A stretch of 64,000 bases of DNA from CAWJMD01 sp963700925. GTDB lineage: Bacteria > Actinomycetota > Actinomycetes > Actinomycetales > CAWJMD01. Under the pieces are notes generated by a model that made no database searches, was not told the DNA's origin, and saw only the letters and a list, made by a program, of their open reading frames with translations. Positions 1 through 7,512 of the stretch are shown here, one piece after another; position 1 is the stretch's first letter, and each line of letters opens with the position of its first letter. The translations under genes and the position numbers were made by a program. Where the stretch lies: contig OY969553.1 in NCBI GenBank assembly GCA_963700925.1, positions 2,418,001 to 2,482,000 on the forward strand, written 5' to 3'.

Positions 1-222
1 CCCAGCAACAGGCCCAGCCGGTCGTTGGCGAACAACACCACCCCAGTGCTCGACAGCGTCGCCGCACCCTCCTGCATGTTCTCCACGAAGATCCGGTACG
101 GCCGGTCCGCACCCGACAACGTGAACACCTGGTCACCCGGCGCACTGGTGCTCACCACCAGCGCATCCACCTCACCGTGCCGGATCGCCCGCAACGTCTC
201 CTCAGCCTCGACCAACCGAGCC
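1..222 (-). repeat. Left arm of a long inverted repeat (pairs with 5263-5484)
   Basis: Reverse-complementing 1-222 gives 5263-5484 with a single mismatch (position 120 against 5365), which changes one Lys/Asn-type codon on the antisense reading. The similarity ends abruptly at 222/223 and probably runs on past the left edge. Both arms lie in the same reading frame of a PAS-protein gene. Confidence 0.95.
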
Positions 223-368
223 CGCGTCTCCGCCAATGACGACAGCTCCGCTTGAGCGGCCTCCAGACTCGCCACCAGGTCGAGATGGAGGCCCTCGGCT
301 CTGAGGGTGGGGCTGTTTTCGTCCGCGGTCGTTTCTGCAGCGGCGTGATGATGGTGGGTCGAGGCCAT
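1..368 (-). CDS. PAS-domain sensor protein, N-terminal part (cut by the left window edge)
   Basis: The frame starts at ATG 368-366, two bases after the stop of the upstream kaiB-like gene, and stays open to the window edge, so only about 122 residues are seen. Residues 1-48 are unique (His-rich start MASTHHHHAA, then a helical stretch). From about residue 49 (RLVEAEETLRAIRHGEVDAL) it is almost identical to the N-terminus of the PAS-GGDEF-EAL protein at 5201-7504, including the PAS start YRIFVENMQEGAATL. PAS proteins with this leader often sit next to kaiB/kaiC in alphaproteobacteria, where they are usually histidine kinases; that is family knowledge. The output domain lies outside the window and is unknown. 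It is the last visible gene of the kaiC-kaiB-kaiB operon, so it is probably the partner or output of the Kai proteins (inference). Confidence 0.85.
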   Translation of the reverse strand, partial: MASTHHHHAAAETTADENSPTLRAEGLHLDLVASLEAAQAELSSLAETRARLVEAEETLRAIRHGEVDALVVSTSAPGDQVFTLSGADRPYRIFVENMQEGAATLSSTGVVLFANDRLGLLL

Positions 369-370
369 GG

Positions 371-739
371 CTACCCCCGCCCGAGCCCCAGCTCGGGAGC
401 CGGGTCGATGTCGAGCGCAGACAACACGCGGCTGGTGTCGGAGAGGTCTCCCACGAGGACTCGCCTGGGGAGCGGGTGCTCCTTGATCAAGGTCGGCGAC
501 GCCACGACGCCGTGAAGCGCCATCACCTCGGGCTCGCGGTGCACGTCGACGACGCTCAGCCGGTGGCGGTCCGGCAGGTGGACGTCGCAGATGGCGCGGA
601 CCGCGGTGACGGCGCGGGCGGACAGGGCGGATGCTCCGCTGACAAAGAGCGTCAGGTCGTACGTGGCGGTGGCCAGCTCGCGGAGCGCTGTCTCGAACTC
701 GTGCAGGGTCCCGTCCTGCTCCGCTGCCGCCGTGCTCAT
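371..739 (-). CDS. KaiB-like protein (second paralogue)
   Basis: A 122-residue protein. A thioredoxin-like KaiB domain spans about residues 27-115: TYDLTLFVSGASALSARAV, then VVDVHREP, then the conserved VASPTLIKEHPLP and GDLSDTSRVL. The N-terminal 25 residues are a short acidic helix not found in cyanobacterial KaiB (about 100 residues). In cyanobacteria KaiB binds the CI ring of KaiC after a fold switch; here the partner should be the adjacent KaiC. It lies between the first kaiB (41 bp upstream) and the PAS gene (2 bp downstream), in one operon. It has diverged from the first copy, so it may do a different job, for example signalling to the PAS protein (inference). Confidence 0.9.
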   Translation of the reverse strand: MSTAAAEQDGTLHEFETALRELATATYDLTLFVSGASALSARAVTAVRAICDVHLPDRHRLSVVDVHREPEVMALHGVVASPTLIKEHPLPRRVLVGDLSDTSRVLSALDIDPAPELGLGRG

Positions 740-780
740 CGTGGGCTCATCGTGGGCTCATCGGGGGCTCGGCGGGGGGC

Positions 781-1158
781 TCATCGGGCTTTGCCATCGA
801 TCTGAAGGCTGAGAAGCACGCGTTCGGTGTCGGACAGGTCCCCGATGATCTTGCGCATCGGAGGCGGGAGCGCCCTGACCAGCGTCGGGATGGCCACGAT
901 GTCGTCGCTGCGGGCCAGCTGGGGCCGCTTGACCAGGTCGAGGATCTCGATCTCGTACCTGCCGGCGAGGTGCCGGTCGCAGAGCTTGCGGAGGTTGGCG
1001 AAGGCCTTCAACGACTTGGGCGACGCGCCGGCGACGTAGAGCTTCAGGTGCCACATCTGTTGGCCCGCGTCGACTTGGCCCGCATCGACGTGGCCCGCGT
1101 CGACAGGAACCGGCTCAACAACTTCCGGGTCAGGGTGGTCGGGCACCAGCTTCATCAC
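781..1158 (-). CDS. kaiB: Circadian clock protein KaiB homologue
   Basis: A 125-residue protein. The KaiB core runs from about residue 35 to the end: MWHLKLYVAGASPKSLKAF, DLVKRPQLARSDDIVAIPT, GDLSDTERVLLSL. Start ATG 1158 overlaps the kaiC stop as ATGA, which argues for translational coupling and for this start. That start gives a 34-residue extension containing three tandem VDAG(H/Q) units, encoded by 15-bp DNA repeats. An internal ATG at 1056 would give a cyanobacteria-sized protein. Family role: binds KaiC and antagonises its phosphorylation or recruits output kinases. No kaiA is visible, as is usual outside cyanobacteria. Confidence 0.93.
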   Translation of the reverse strand: MMKLVPDHPDPEVVEPVPVDAGHVDAGQVDAGQQMWHLKLYVAGASPKSLKAFANLRKLCDRHLAGRYEIEILDLVKRPQLARSDDIVAIPTLVRALPPPMRKIIGDLSDTERVLLSLQIDGKAR

Positions 1159-2918
1159 GGGGCCTTGGGCGCATCTGCGCTGCGCAATCGACCCTGCTCG
1201 ACCCGTTGCTCGGCGCGATCCTCGCCGTCCGTGGATCCCTGCCGCAAGAGGCGGTCAACCGCGTCGGACTCGGCTTCGAAGTCGCGCCACATGATCGCGG
1301 CCTGTGCCTCAACCGACTTGCGGCGTAGCTCGAGGTTGAGCTTGCGCTGCTCCAGGTCCTGCCGCCTGACCGTCGCCTTGAGACGCTCGGCGGACTCCTG
1401 TGCCGCACGCGCAGAGCCAGTGAGAACGTGCTGCGTACCGACGTAGACGTCGGCTAGCTCGATGCCGCTGTCGGTGATGAGGAACTCTCGGACCTGGTTC
1501 GAGTGCGCCATTCCGCGGGACTTGAGGATGTACAGGGCGCGGTTGCGCTCCCCGTTCCCCTCCATCGACTTCACGAGAAGCCAGGTGTCGATCAGCGAGG
1601 CGATCGGCTGCTCGGAGTTCTCGGCGTCGCTGTCGCCGCCGCTGCCGACGCCGACGAAGACGGCCGTGATGGCCTGCCCCTTGAGGTGGTCGATGTTCCT
1701 CGTCATCATCTCGGACACCTCGCCCCCACGTCCGCCGCCGAGCAGGTCCGAGATCGGGTCCATCACCACGAGCGACGGTTTGAACTCCATCACCAGGTTC
1801 TGGATCGCGGACAGGTGGCCCTCCAGCCCGAGCACGCTGGGTCGCACGCAGTGGAACTGCAGAAGGCCGGCCTCCACCCAGCGGCCGAGGTCGATCCCGA
1901 CCGAGGCCATGTTGCGGATGATCTGTGGTTCGGACTCCTCGAAGGCGACGTACAGGGCGCGCTCGCCGCCGGAACACGTCGCGTTGCAGAACTGCGCGAC
2001 GATCGTGGTCTTGCCGGTGCCGGCCGTCCCGCTGACGAGCACCGAGCTTCCCCGGTACACACCGGATCCCAACATTCCGTCGAGACGCGGAATGCCAGTC
2101 GAGACCCGCTCACCAGACACCTTGTGCTGAAGGCCGAGGGACGTGATGGGCAGGACCGACATGCCGCTGTCGCCGATCAGGAACGGGTACTCGTTCGTGC
2201 CGTGGACCGACCCCCGGTACTTCAGCACCCTGAGTCGACGGGTGGACGTCTGCTCGATGACCCGGTGGTCCAGCACGATGACGCAGTCCGAGACGTACTC
2301 CTCGATGCCGTGCCGTGTGAGCGAACCGTCGCCTCGCTCGCCGGTCACCACAGCCGTGACGCCGCGCTGCTTCAGCCAGCCCAACAACCTACGCAGCTCC
2401 GAGCGGATGACTGACGTGTCGGCGAAGGCGCCGAACAGGTTCTCGAACGTGTCCAGGACGACGCGCTTGGCGCCGATACGGTCGATCGCCGCGCCCACGC
2501 GGATGAACAACGCCTCCAGGTCCCACTCGCCCGACTCGTCGATCTGCGCAGCGATCGTGTTCACATGGTCGACCACCAGCAGCCCGTCAGCCTGCAGCTG
2601 AGTCAGGTCGAAGCCGAGCGACGCGACGTTGGCGACCAGGTCGTCGGCTGTTTCCTCGAAGGCGATGAACACACCGGGTTCGTCGTATTCCGTGATGCCT
2701 CGAACGAGGAACTCCATCGCCAGCAGGGTCTTGCCGCACCCCGCCGGCCCGCAGACCAGAGTCGCCCGGCCGCGGGGGAGCCCGCCACCGGTGACCTCAT
2801 CGAGACCATAGATGCCGGTGGCTGCCTTCGGCAGCACCGTGAGATCGCCTGGCGGGGTGATGTCGCGTGTGGAAGTGCCTGCGACAGAGAGGGCGTCGAT
2901 GGAGCGCGTCGTGGTCAT
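1155..2918 (-). CDS. kaiC: KaiC-like double RecA-domain ATPase
   Basis: A 587-residue protein from ATG 2918; ATG 2930 and a longer frame to 3002 are alternatives. The CI domain has Walker A GPAGCGKT (about residues 57-64), the paired glutamates FEE (88-89) and Walker B VVLD. The CII domain has Walker A GTAGTGKT (297-304), FEE (327-328) and Walker B VVMD. Both ATPase sites therefore look intact. By eye alignment the cyanobacterial phosphosites Ser431-Thr432 correspond to Ala440-Ser441 (context QPIASLIDT). After CII there is a charged coiled-coil tail of about 80 residues (SAERLKATVRRQDLEQRKL) not found in the 519-residue cyanobacterial protein. It is followed by kaiB with an ATGA overlap. Probable role: an ATP-driven timer or stress-signalling hub that works with the two KaiB proteins and the PAS protein. 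Confidence 0.93.
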   Translation of the reverse strand: MTTTRSIDALSVAGTSTRDITPPGDLTVLPKAATGIYGLDEVTGGGLPRGRATLVCGPAGCGKTLLAMEFLVRGITEYDEPGVFIAFEETADDLVANVASLGFDLTQLQADGLLVVDHVNTIAAQIDESGEWDLEALFIRVGAAIDRIGAKRVVLDTFENLFGAFADTSVIRSELRRLLGWLKQRGVTAVVTGERGDGSLTRHGIEEYVSDCVIVLDHRVIEQTSTRRLRVLKYRGSVHGTNEYPFLIGDSGMSVLPITSLGLQHKVSGERVSTGIPRLDGMLGSGVYRGSSVLVSGTAGTGKTTIVAQFCNATCSGGERALYVAFEESEPQIIRNMASVGIDLGRWVEAGLLQFHCVRPSVLGLEGHLSAIQNLVMEFKPSLVVMDPISDLLGGGRGGEVSEMMTRNIDHLKGQAITAVFVGVGSGGDSDAENSEQPIASLIDTWLLVKSMEGNGERNRALYILKSRGMAHSNQVREFLITDSGIELADVYVGTQHVLTGSARAAQESAERLKATVRRQDLEQRKLNLELRRKSVEAQAAIMWRDFEAESDAVDRLLRQGSTDGEDRAEQRVEQGRLRSADAPKAP

Positions 2919-3153
2919 AGTGCCCACCATGGTGTGCACGCTCGCCGGGAGGGCCTCTCGACATCGCGCCTTGGACATCGCCGACGACCCCGACCCGCAC
3001 AAGGAAGGCCGGACCAGACCCCACCACCGCTGGCGCCACTCTCCTTGCGAGATTACACCTGCCGAAGACCGGTACCCGGAGGACAGTTGTCGTCGCGCAC
3101 TACCGCCCGCGACGTCCTGTCTGTCCGAATCGAGAGCGGGGCGGTTCGTACGG
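2919..3153. other. Gap upstream of kaiC
   Basis: This is 235 bp without a convincing gene. A TAATCT hexamer on the minus strand (3055-3050) fits the actinobacterial -10 pattern TANNNT, but no good -35 is placed in front of it. kaiC may have its own promoter here or be read through from the alanine-rich genes; the sequence does not decide. Confidence 0.3.
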
Positions 3154-3993
3154 CTACCGCATACGACCGGTCGCTCGGGACCCGCGTGCAGCGAAGGCCA
3201 CGCCGACGGCCTTCGCGTCCGTCTCGACCGCCAGGTCGCGGGCAGTTGTGGTGGCGACCAACCTCACAGCAGCTGCTGCGTTGGCCACCTCTTGCTCGAA
3301 GGCCACCGCCGCCGCAGCCGCAGCCAGTGCAGCATGCGCAGCTGCGGCGGCGACAGCTGTGGCCACAGCAGCAGCCGCCAGGGCTGTCTCCTCGGCGGTG
3401 GCGATCGCGGTCGCGTCGACGGTGGCAGCGAGGTGGTGCGCGGTCAGCGCGGCCTCGGCATCGCTGCCTGCGATCGCGGCCGCGACGGTCTCCGCGGCCT
3501 GCGCAGCGGCCCTCGCAACCTGCGCGGCAAGCGCGTCCGCGCGCATCTGGATCCCGGTCGCCGCCTGTGCGGCAGCGTCTGCGAGGTCCTGAGCCGCGCC
3601 GGCATCGGCGCCCGCCTTCCGGTCACGGGCGTGCGAGGCGGCCAGGGCGGTCGTGCGAGCCGCTGCCACCACTGACCTCTCTGTAGCCACGACGGCTTCG
3701 GCGACGTCCTTAGCCTCCCGCTCGGCAGCGATGTCGATCTGCGCCGCCGCGAGGATCGCCCGGGCCGATGCGAGGACCGAGGCGCCGAGGGACGACGCGG
3801 GCGTGCCCACACCAGAACGCAAGACCGGCAGCTGTTCCAGCAGGACCTCGAGACAGGCGTCGGCAACCTCGCTGCGCGAGATCAGCGCGGCCAGGGCCTC
3901 GGCCTGCACCGGAGTGACCCTCAGCACCACCTCTGCATCGGGCCTGTCTGGCCGCTGGTCGCCACGCTCGCCGCCACTTCGAGAGCGGGTCAT
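3154..3993 (-). CDS. Alanine-rich helical protein, paralogue of the next gene's tail
   Basis: A 279-residue protein of unknown function. The N-terminus is charged (MTRSRSGGERGDQRPD), followed by a short ordered region (about 25-70: VVLRVTPVQAEALAALISRS). From about residue 75 it is nearly all alanine-rich helix with regular acidic, Arg and Gln positions (AADAAAQAATGIQMRADAL). The same AAQAA-IQ-RADA segment occurs in the upstream protein at 3990-4895, so the two are paralogous in their rod parts, but this one has no HTH. Its ATG overlaps the stop of the HTH gene (ATGA), so the two are translationally coupled and may form a mixed coiled-coil assembly (inference). High GC and alanine bias fit a real gene with composition forced by structure. 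Confidence 0.75.
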   Translation of the reverse strand: MTRSRSGGERGDQRPDRPDAEVVLRVTPVQAEALAALISRSEVADACLEVLLEQLPVLRSGVGTPASSLGASVLASARAILAAAQIDIAAEREAKDVAEAVVATERSVVAAARTTALAASHARDRKAGADAGAAQDLADAAAQAATGIQMRADALAAQVARAAAQAAETVAAAIAGSDAEAALTAHHLAATVDATAIATAEETALAAAAVATAVAAAAAHAALAAAAAAVAFEQEVANAAAAVRLVATTTARDLAVETDAKAVGVAFAARGSRATGRMR

Positions 3994-4895
3994 CGCACGC
4001 GAGTCACAGACATGGCCTGCAGGTCAGCACGTGTCTCGGGCGCGTGGCTCGGCGGCCTACCCGCCTCTTGCCACACGATCTCGAACTTCCGTAACGCGGC
4101 GGCTGCCTCACGTGCCACGAGGGCGGTCGCCGTTGCACGCGCGTCGGTGTCGGCAGCGACCTGGCGAGCAGTCGCGGTTGCGGTGGCTTGCAGCGCTGCC
4201 GCGACATCAGCGGCCTCGCTCTCGGCTGCGCGGGCCGCGGCAGACACCGTGAAGGCGACGTCCGTGGCCGCGTCAGCGACCGCCGTGGCGACGCACGCAG
4301 CAGCGGCCGCGGTCTCCTCGGCCATCGCAACGGCCGCGGCCTTGACAGTCGCGGCCACCCGGAAAGCGGCGAGTGCAGCCTCGCGTTCGTTGCCGACCGG
4401 GCTGGCTGCTGCAACACGTGCCGCAGCCAGCGTGGCAGCCTCTGCGACCTTGGCGGCAGCTGCATCGGCTCGACGCTGGATCGCGACGGCCGCCTGTGCA
4501 GCGTCGTTGGCGACGGCCTCGGCGGCCGAGCTGGCTTCGACTGCCCGTGTCCTGCGGGCGGTCTCGGCCGTTTCGGCGACCTTCGCCGCGGCGGTAGATA
4601 CCGCGCAAGCCATCGAGATCACGGCAGCCGCAGCCTCTTCTGCCTGCGCTTCCAGGGCCGCGGCGACGGCGTCGGCGACGAGGGCAGCGGCGGTCTCGGA
4701 CCGGCTGGGTCCCGTCGTGGCCCGACTCCCGCGCGGTGTGCTCGTGCCGTCGACGAGCTCAGGGTCGTGAACGCGGTTGGCGCTCCCGACCAGGGAGAGG
4801 ATCTCGCCCCTCAGGAAACGGCGATGACCGCCTGGGGTACGGAATGAGTTGACCTTGCCCGCGCTGGCCCACCGGCTCACCGTCTTCGGGTCCAC
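3990..4895 (-). CDS. BldC/MerR-like HTH protein with long alanine-rich rod; true start lies upstream
   Basis: From the first usual start codon (GTG 4895) there are 301 residues. The protein begins inside a BldC-type winged HTH: VDPKTVSRWASAGKVNSFRT, then PGGHRRFLRGEI. The missing first helix is encoded in frame just upstream (LLTPAEVAAILF, 4931-4896), but that stretch has no ATG, GTG or TTG. An SD-like GGGAGG (4972-4967) sits 5 bases before an in-frame ACG at 4961, so the real protein probably starts there or at ATC 4946 or CTG 4928. Residues from about 65 to 270 are alanine-rich helix with a RADAAAAKVAEAA-type pattern. Probable role: a DNA-binding regulator that oligomerises through its rod, encoded beside kaiC. 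BldC is a developmental regulator in Streptomyces; the target here is unknown. Confidence 0.75.
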   Translation of the reverse strand: MDPKTVSRWASAGKVNSFRTPGGHRRFLRGEILSLVGSANRVHDPELVDGTSTPRGSRATTGPSRSETAAALVADAVAAALEAQAEEAAAAVISMACAVSTAAAKVAETAETARRTRAVEASSAAEAVANDAAQAAVAIQRRADAAAAKVAEAATLAAARVAAASPVGNEREAALAAFRVAATVKAAAVAMAEETAAAAACVATAVADAATDVAFTVSAAARAAESEAADVAAALQATATATARQVAADTDARATATALVAREAAAALRKFEIVWQEAGRPPSHAPETRADLQAMSVTRVR

Positions 4896-4961
4896 GAAGA
4901 GAATCGCGGCGACTTCGGCTGGGGTCAGGAGCGCGTCCGTCTCGATCGGTTGGCTTTTCGT

Positions 4962-5200
4962 GGTGACCTCCCTCAGGGAGTGACTGCCTATTGACCATAC
5001 GGCCGCTGAACCCGTTTGGGCCTATTTGGGGGAGATCCGAAAATGTTCGTCCCTTATGGGGCGATTCCCACGCAGGAGCAGGGCATCTCGCCCGGATTCG
5101 TCGTTCTCCCGGAACAGCGCAGTGATTAGCGTGGACCTACCACCTCGATGAGGACGGAATTCTCAACTCGGGACATTTCCTGCAGAGCATCCGGAGGTGC
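4962..5200. promoter_or_regulatory. Divergent intergenic region between the HTH/Kai genes and the PAS-GGDEF-EAL gene
   Basis: About 240 bp from which both transcription units must start. It holds the SD GGGAGG for the minus-strand HTH gene and direct repeats TTTGGGCCTA-TTTGGG at about 5014-5031, a plausible regulator site. On the plus strand the SD-like CCGGAGG lies just before GTG 5201. I could not assign -35/-10 pairs with confidence. Confidence 0.4.
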
Positions 5201-7504
5201 GTGACCATGAGGCGTACCAGGAGCAGCACCGCGCGGCCGCTCGCCGGATCGGCGGGGGCGCAGGCTCGGTTGGTCGAGGCTGAGGAGACGTTGCGGGCGA
5301 TCCGGCACGGCGAGGTGGATGCGCTGGTGGTGAGCACCAGTGCGCCGGGTGACCAGGTGTTCACCTTGTCGGGTGCGGACCGGCCGTACCGGATCTTCGT
5401 GGAGAACATGCAGGAGGGTGCGGCGACGCTGTCGAGCACTGGGGTGGTGTTGTTCGCCAACGACCGGCTGGGCCTGTTGCTGGGGTGTGCTGCGGCGGCG
5501 GTGGTGGCGCGGCAGATGAGTGAGTTCGTGGTCGAGGCTGATCGGGACAGGTTGGCGGCGGCGGTCGGTTCGGCCACGGTGGGGACCACGTTCGAGCTGC
5601 GGCTGCAGCGTGCTGACGAGGGATCCAATCCGCAGGTGGTGTGGGTGCTGGCGGGCCTGTCGCGGCTGAATGTGGACGATGAGCAGCTGACCTGCCTGAC
5701 GTTCACCGACCTGACCGCTGAGCATCGCCTGCTGGACGAGGTTCGCGCCAGTGAGGAGCGGTACCGGACCATCGTCGAGAACGCCCAAGAGGGCATCAGC
5801 ATCCTGGACGCCCGCGGCCACTTCACCTTTGCCAACCCACGCACCGCCGAGCTGCTCGGCTACGACGTCGCCGACCTGCCGGACATGGACGGCTCGGTCC
5901 TGCTGCGATCTCCCGCCGTCCCGCCCACAGCAGACAGCCGCGCGGGCCAGCACGAGGTCACCGTCAACCGTCCGGACGGATCCAGCATCGACCTGCTGGT
6001 CTCCACTGCGCCCATCGTCATGGCCGGCAGCACGGACACCGGCTCCGTGTGCATGATCTCCGACGTGAGCGTCATCCGCCGAGCCGAGGAGAGCCTGGCG
6101 CACTGGGCGATGCACGACGCACTCACCGGCCTGCCCAACCGCACCCTTCTGATGGACCGGGTCGACCAGGCACTTGCCCGCGCGCACCGTCAGGCCGGCG
6201 ACGTCGCGGCGCTGTTCTGCGACCTGGACGGTTTCAAGGAGATCAACGACTCCCGCGGACACCACGACGGAGACGAGGTGCTCCGTGCGATCTCCACACG
6301 CCTGCGGGGGGCCGTACGACCAGCCGACACGGTGGCCCGGATCGGCGGTGACGAGTTCGTCGTCCTGAGCGAGGACATGGATCATGAGGCCGCGGTCGGT
6401 CTGGCGTCCCGCGTGCTCGAGGCAGTCGCGGCGCCGCTCGATGTGGGCGGTCACGATGTACCCCTTTCTGTCAGCGTGGGTGTGGCCTTCGGTGGGTCGA
6501 ATGATGCGGCGCAGCTTCTGCGCAACGCCGACGCCGCTATGTACCTGGCGAAGCAGCGCGGCGGCAACCGCGCCGAGCTGTTCGACGAGGAACTGAGACG
6601 CGTTGCGGCCCAACGCATGCGCCTCATCGCCGATCTTCACCACGCGGTGGAGAAGAACGAGCTGCGCCTGCACTACCAGCCCATGTTCTCCCTGGCTGAC
6701 GAGAAGCTGGTGGGCGTCGAGGCGCTCGTGCGATGGGAGCACCCCGAACGTGGACTGCTCCTCCCCCTCGACTTCATCTCCGCGGCCGAGAGCGCCAACC
6801 TCATCGGTGGGATCGGCGCCTGGGTGCTGCGTACCGCCTGCCTCCAGGCGGCGACCTGGTCAGGTGTCGCGCCCGTCCCACCGCAGATGGCGGTGAACAT
6901 CTCTGCACGACAGCTGCTGCGAGGCAGTGGTCTCGTACGCCTCGTGGCAGACGTGCTGAAGGAGTCCGACGTGGACCCCGCGTCCCTCGTACTGGAGGTC
7001 ACCGAGAGCGCAGTGATGAACGACGCCGAATCGGCCTTGGCCGTTTTCACGCAGCTGAAGCAGCTCGGCGTGCGGCTGGCCATCGACCACTTCGGTACGG
7101 GCTACTCGAGCTTGGTCTACCTCAAGCGACTCCCCCTGGACCAGCTGAAGATCGACCGCACGTGCGTCAGCGGGTTGGGGGAGGACCCCGACGACTCGGC
7201 CGTCGTCGCCGGCGTGGTGGGACTTGCGCGGTCGCTGGGGATCGGTGCGACTGCGGAGGGCGTCGAGACGACGAAGCAGCTGGACGCGCTCAAGGGCCTC
7301 GGCTGCGACCTCGGGCAGGGGTACCTCTGGAGCCGTCCACGTCCCGCCGCGGATCTCGACCGGCTCGTGCGCTCCGGTCTCTGGTCCAGTCAGACGGAGG
7401 GCAGCACCGTTCGCCTCGGCCCGGTCTCCCCGGACCAGACAGAGATGGACGTGCGCGGGCCGGCCATCAGAGCCAGACGTCGACTCCCACGCCGGCACGG
7501 GTAG
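5201..7504 (+). CDS. PAS-PAS-GGDEF-EAL cyclic-di-GMP signalling protein
   Basis: A 767-residue protein from GTG 5201 (ATG 5207 also possible). A coiled-coil leader is followed by PAS1 (about 60-170) and PAS2 (about 180-295, RYRTIVENAQEGISILDARG), then GGDEF (about 300-465) and EAL (about 475-730). The cyclase motif GGDEF is intact and an inhibitory-site RPAD lies five residues before it. The phosphodiesterase motif EAL is intact (VGVEALVRWEHP), as are VNISARQ, LEVTES, LKID, AEGVET and GQGYLWSRP. However, the metal-binding DDFG motif reads AIDHFGTGYSSL, so one Asp is replaced by His. Both activities are possible, with the phosphodiesterase doubtful. The first about 85 codons carry the inverted-repeat copy shared with the gene at 1-368. 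It probably converts a PAS signal, perhaps tied to the Kai module, into c-di-GMP levels. Confidence 0.93.
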   Translation: MTMRRTRSSTARPLAGSAGAQARLVEAEETLRAIRHGEVDALVVSTSAPGDQVFTLSGADRPYRIFVENMQEGAATLSSTGVVLFANDRLGLLLGCAAAAVVARQMSEFVVEADRDRLAAAVGSATVGTTFELRLQRADEGSNPQVVWVLAGLSRLNVDDEQLTCLTFTDLTAEHRLLDEVRASEERYRTIVENAQEGISILDARGHFTFANPRTAELLGYDVADLPDMDGSVLLRSPAVPPTADSRAGQHEVTVNRPDGSSIDLLVSTAPIVMAGSTDTGSVCMISDVSVIRRAEESLAHWAMHDALTGLPNRTLLMDRVDQALARAHRQAGDVAALFCDLDGFKEINDSRGHHDGDEVLRAISTRLRGAVRPADTVARIGGDEFVVLSEDMDHEAAVGLASRVLEAVAAPLDVGGHDVPLSVSVGVAFGGSNDAAQLLRNADAAMYLAKQRGGNRAELFDEELRRVAAQRMRLIADLHHAVEKNELRLHYQPMFSLADEKLVGVEALVRWEHPERGLLLPLDFISAAESANLIGGIGAWVLRTACLQAATWSGVAPVPPQMAVNISARQLLRGSGLVRLVADVLKESDVDPASLVLEVTESAVMNDAESALAVFTQLKQLGVRLAIDHFGTGYSSLVYLKRLPLDQLKIDRTCVSGLGEDPDDSAVVAGVVGLARSLGIGATAEGVETTKQLDALKGLGCDLGQGYLWSRPRPAADLDRLVRSGLWSSQTEGSTVRLGPVSPDQTEMDVRGPAIRARRRLPRRHG
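5263..5484 (+). repeat. Right arm of the long inverted repeat (pairs with 1-222)
   Basis: This arm is identical to the reverse complement of 1-222 except at 5365. The match begins sharply at 5263 inside the PAS-GGDEF-EAL coding sequence. Synonymous positions are conserved too, which points to a recent duplication, gene conversion or repeated recombination rather than protein-level selection alone. Confidence 0.95.
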
Positions 7505-7512
7505 GTGACGTG

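Noticed and set aside
1..5484. Insertion sequence with terminal inverted repeats
   Set aside because: The arms are coding parts of PAS genes, no transposase lies between or beside them, and no target duplication can be seen.
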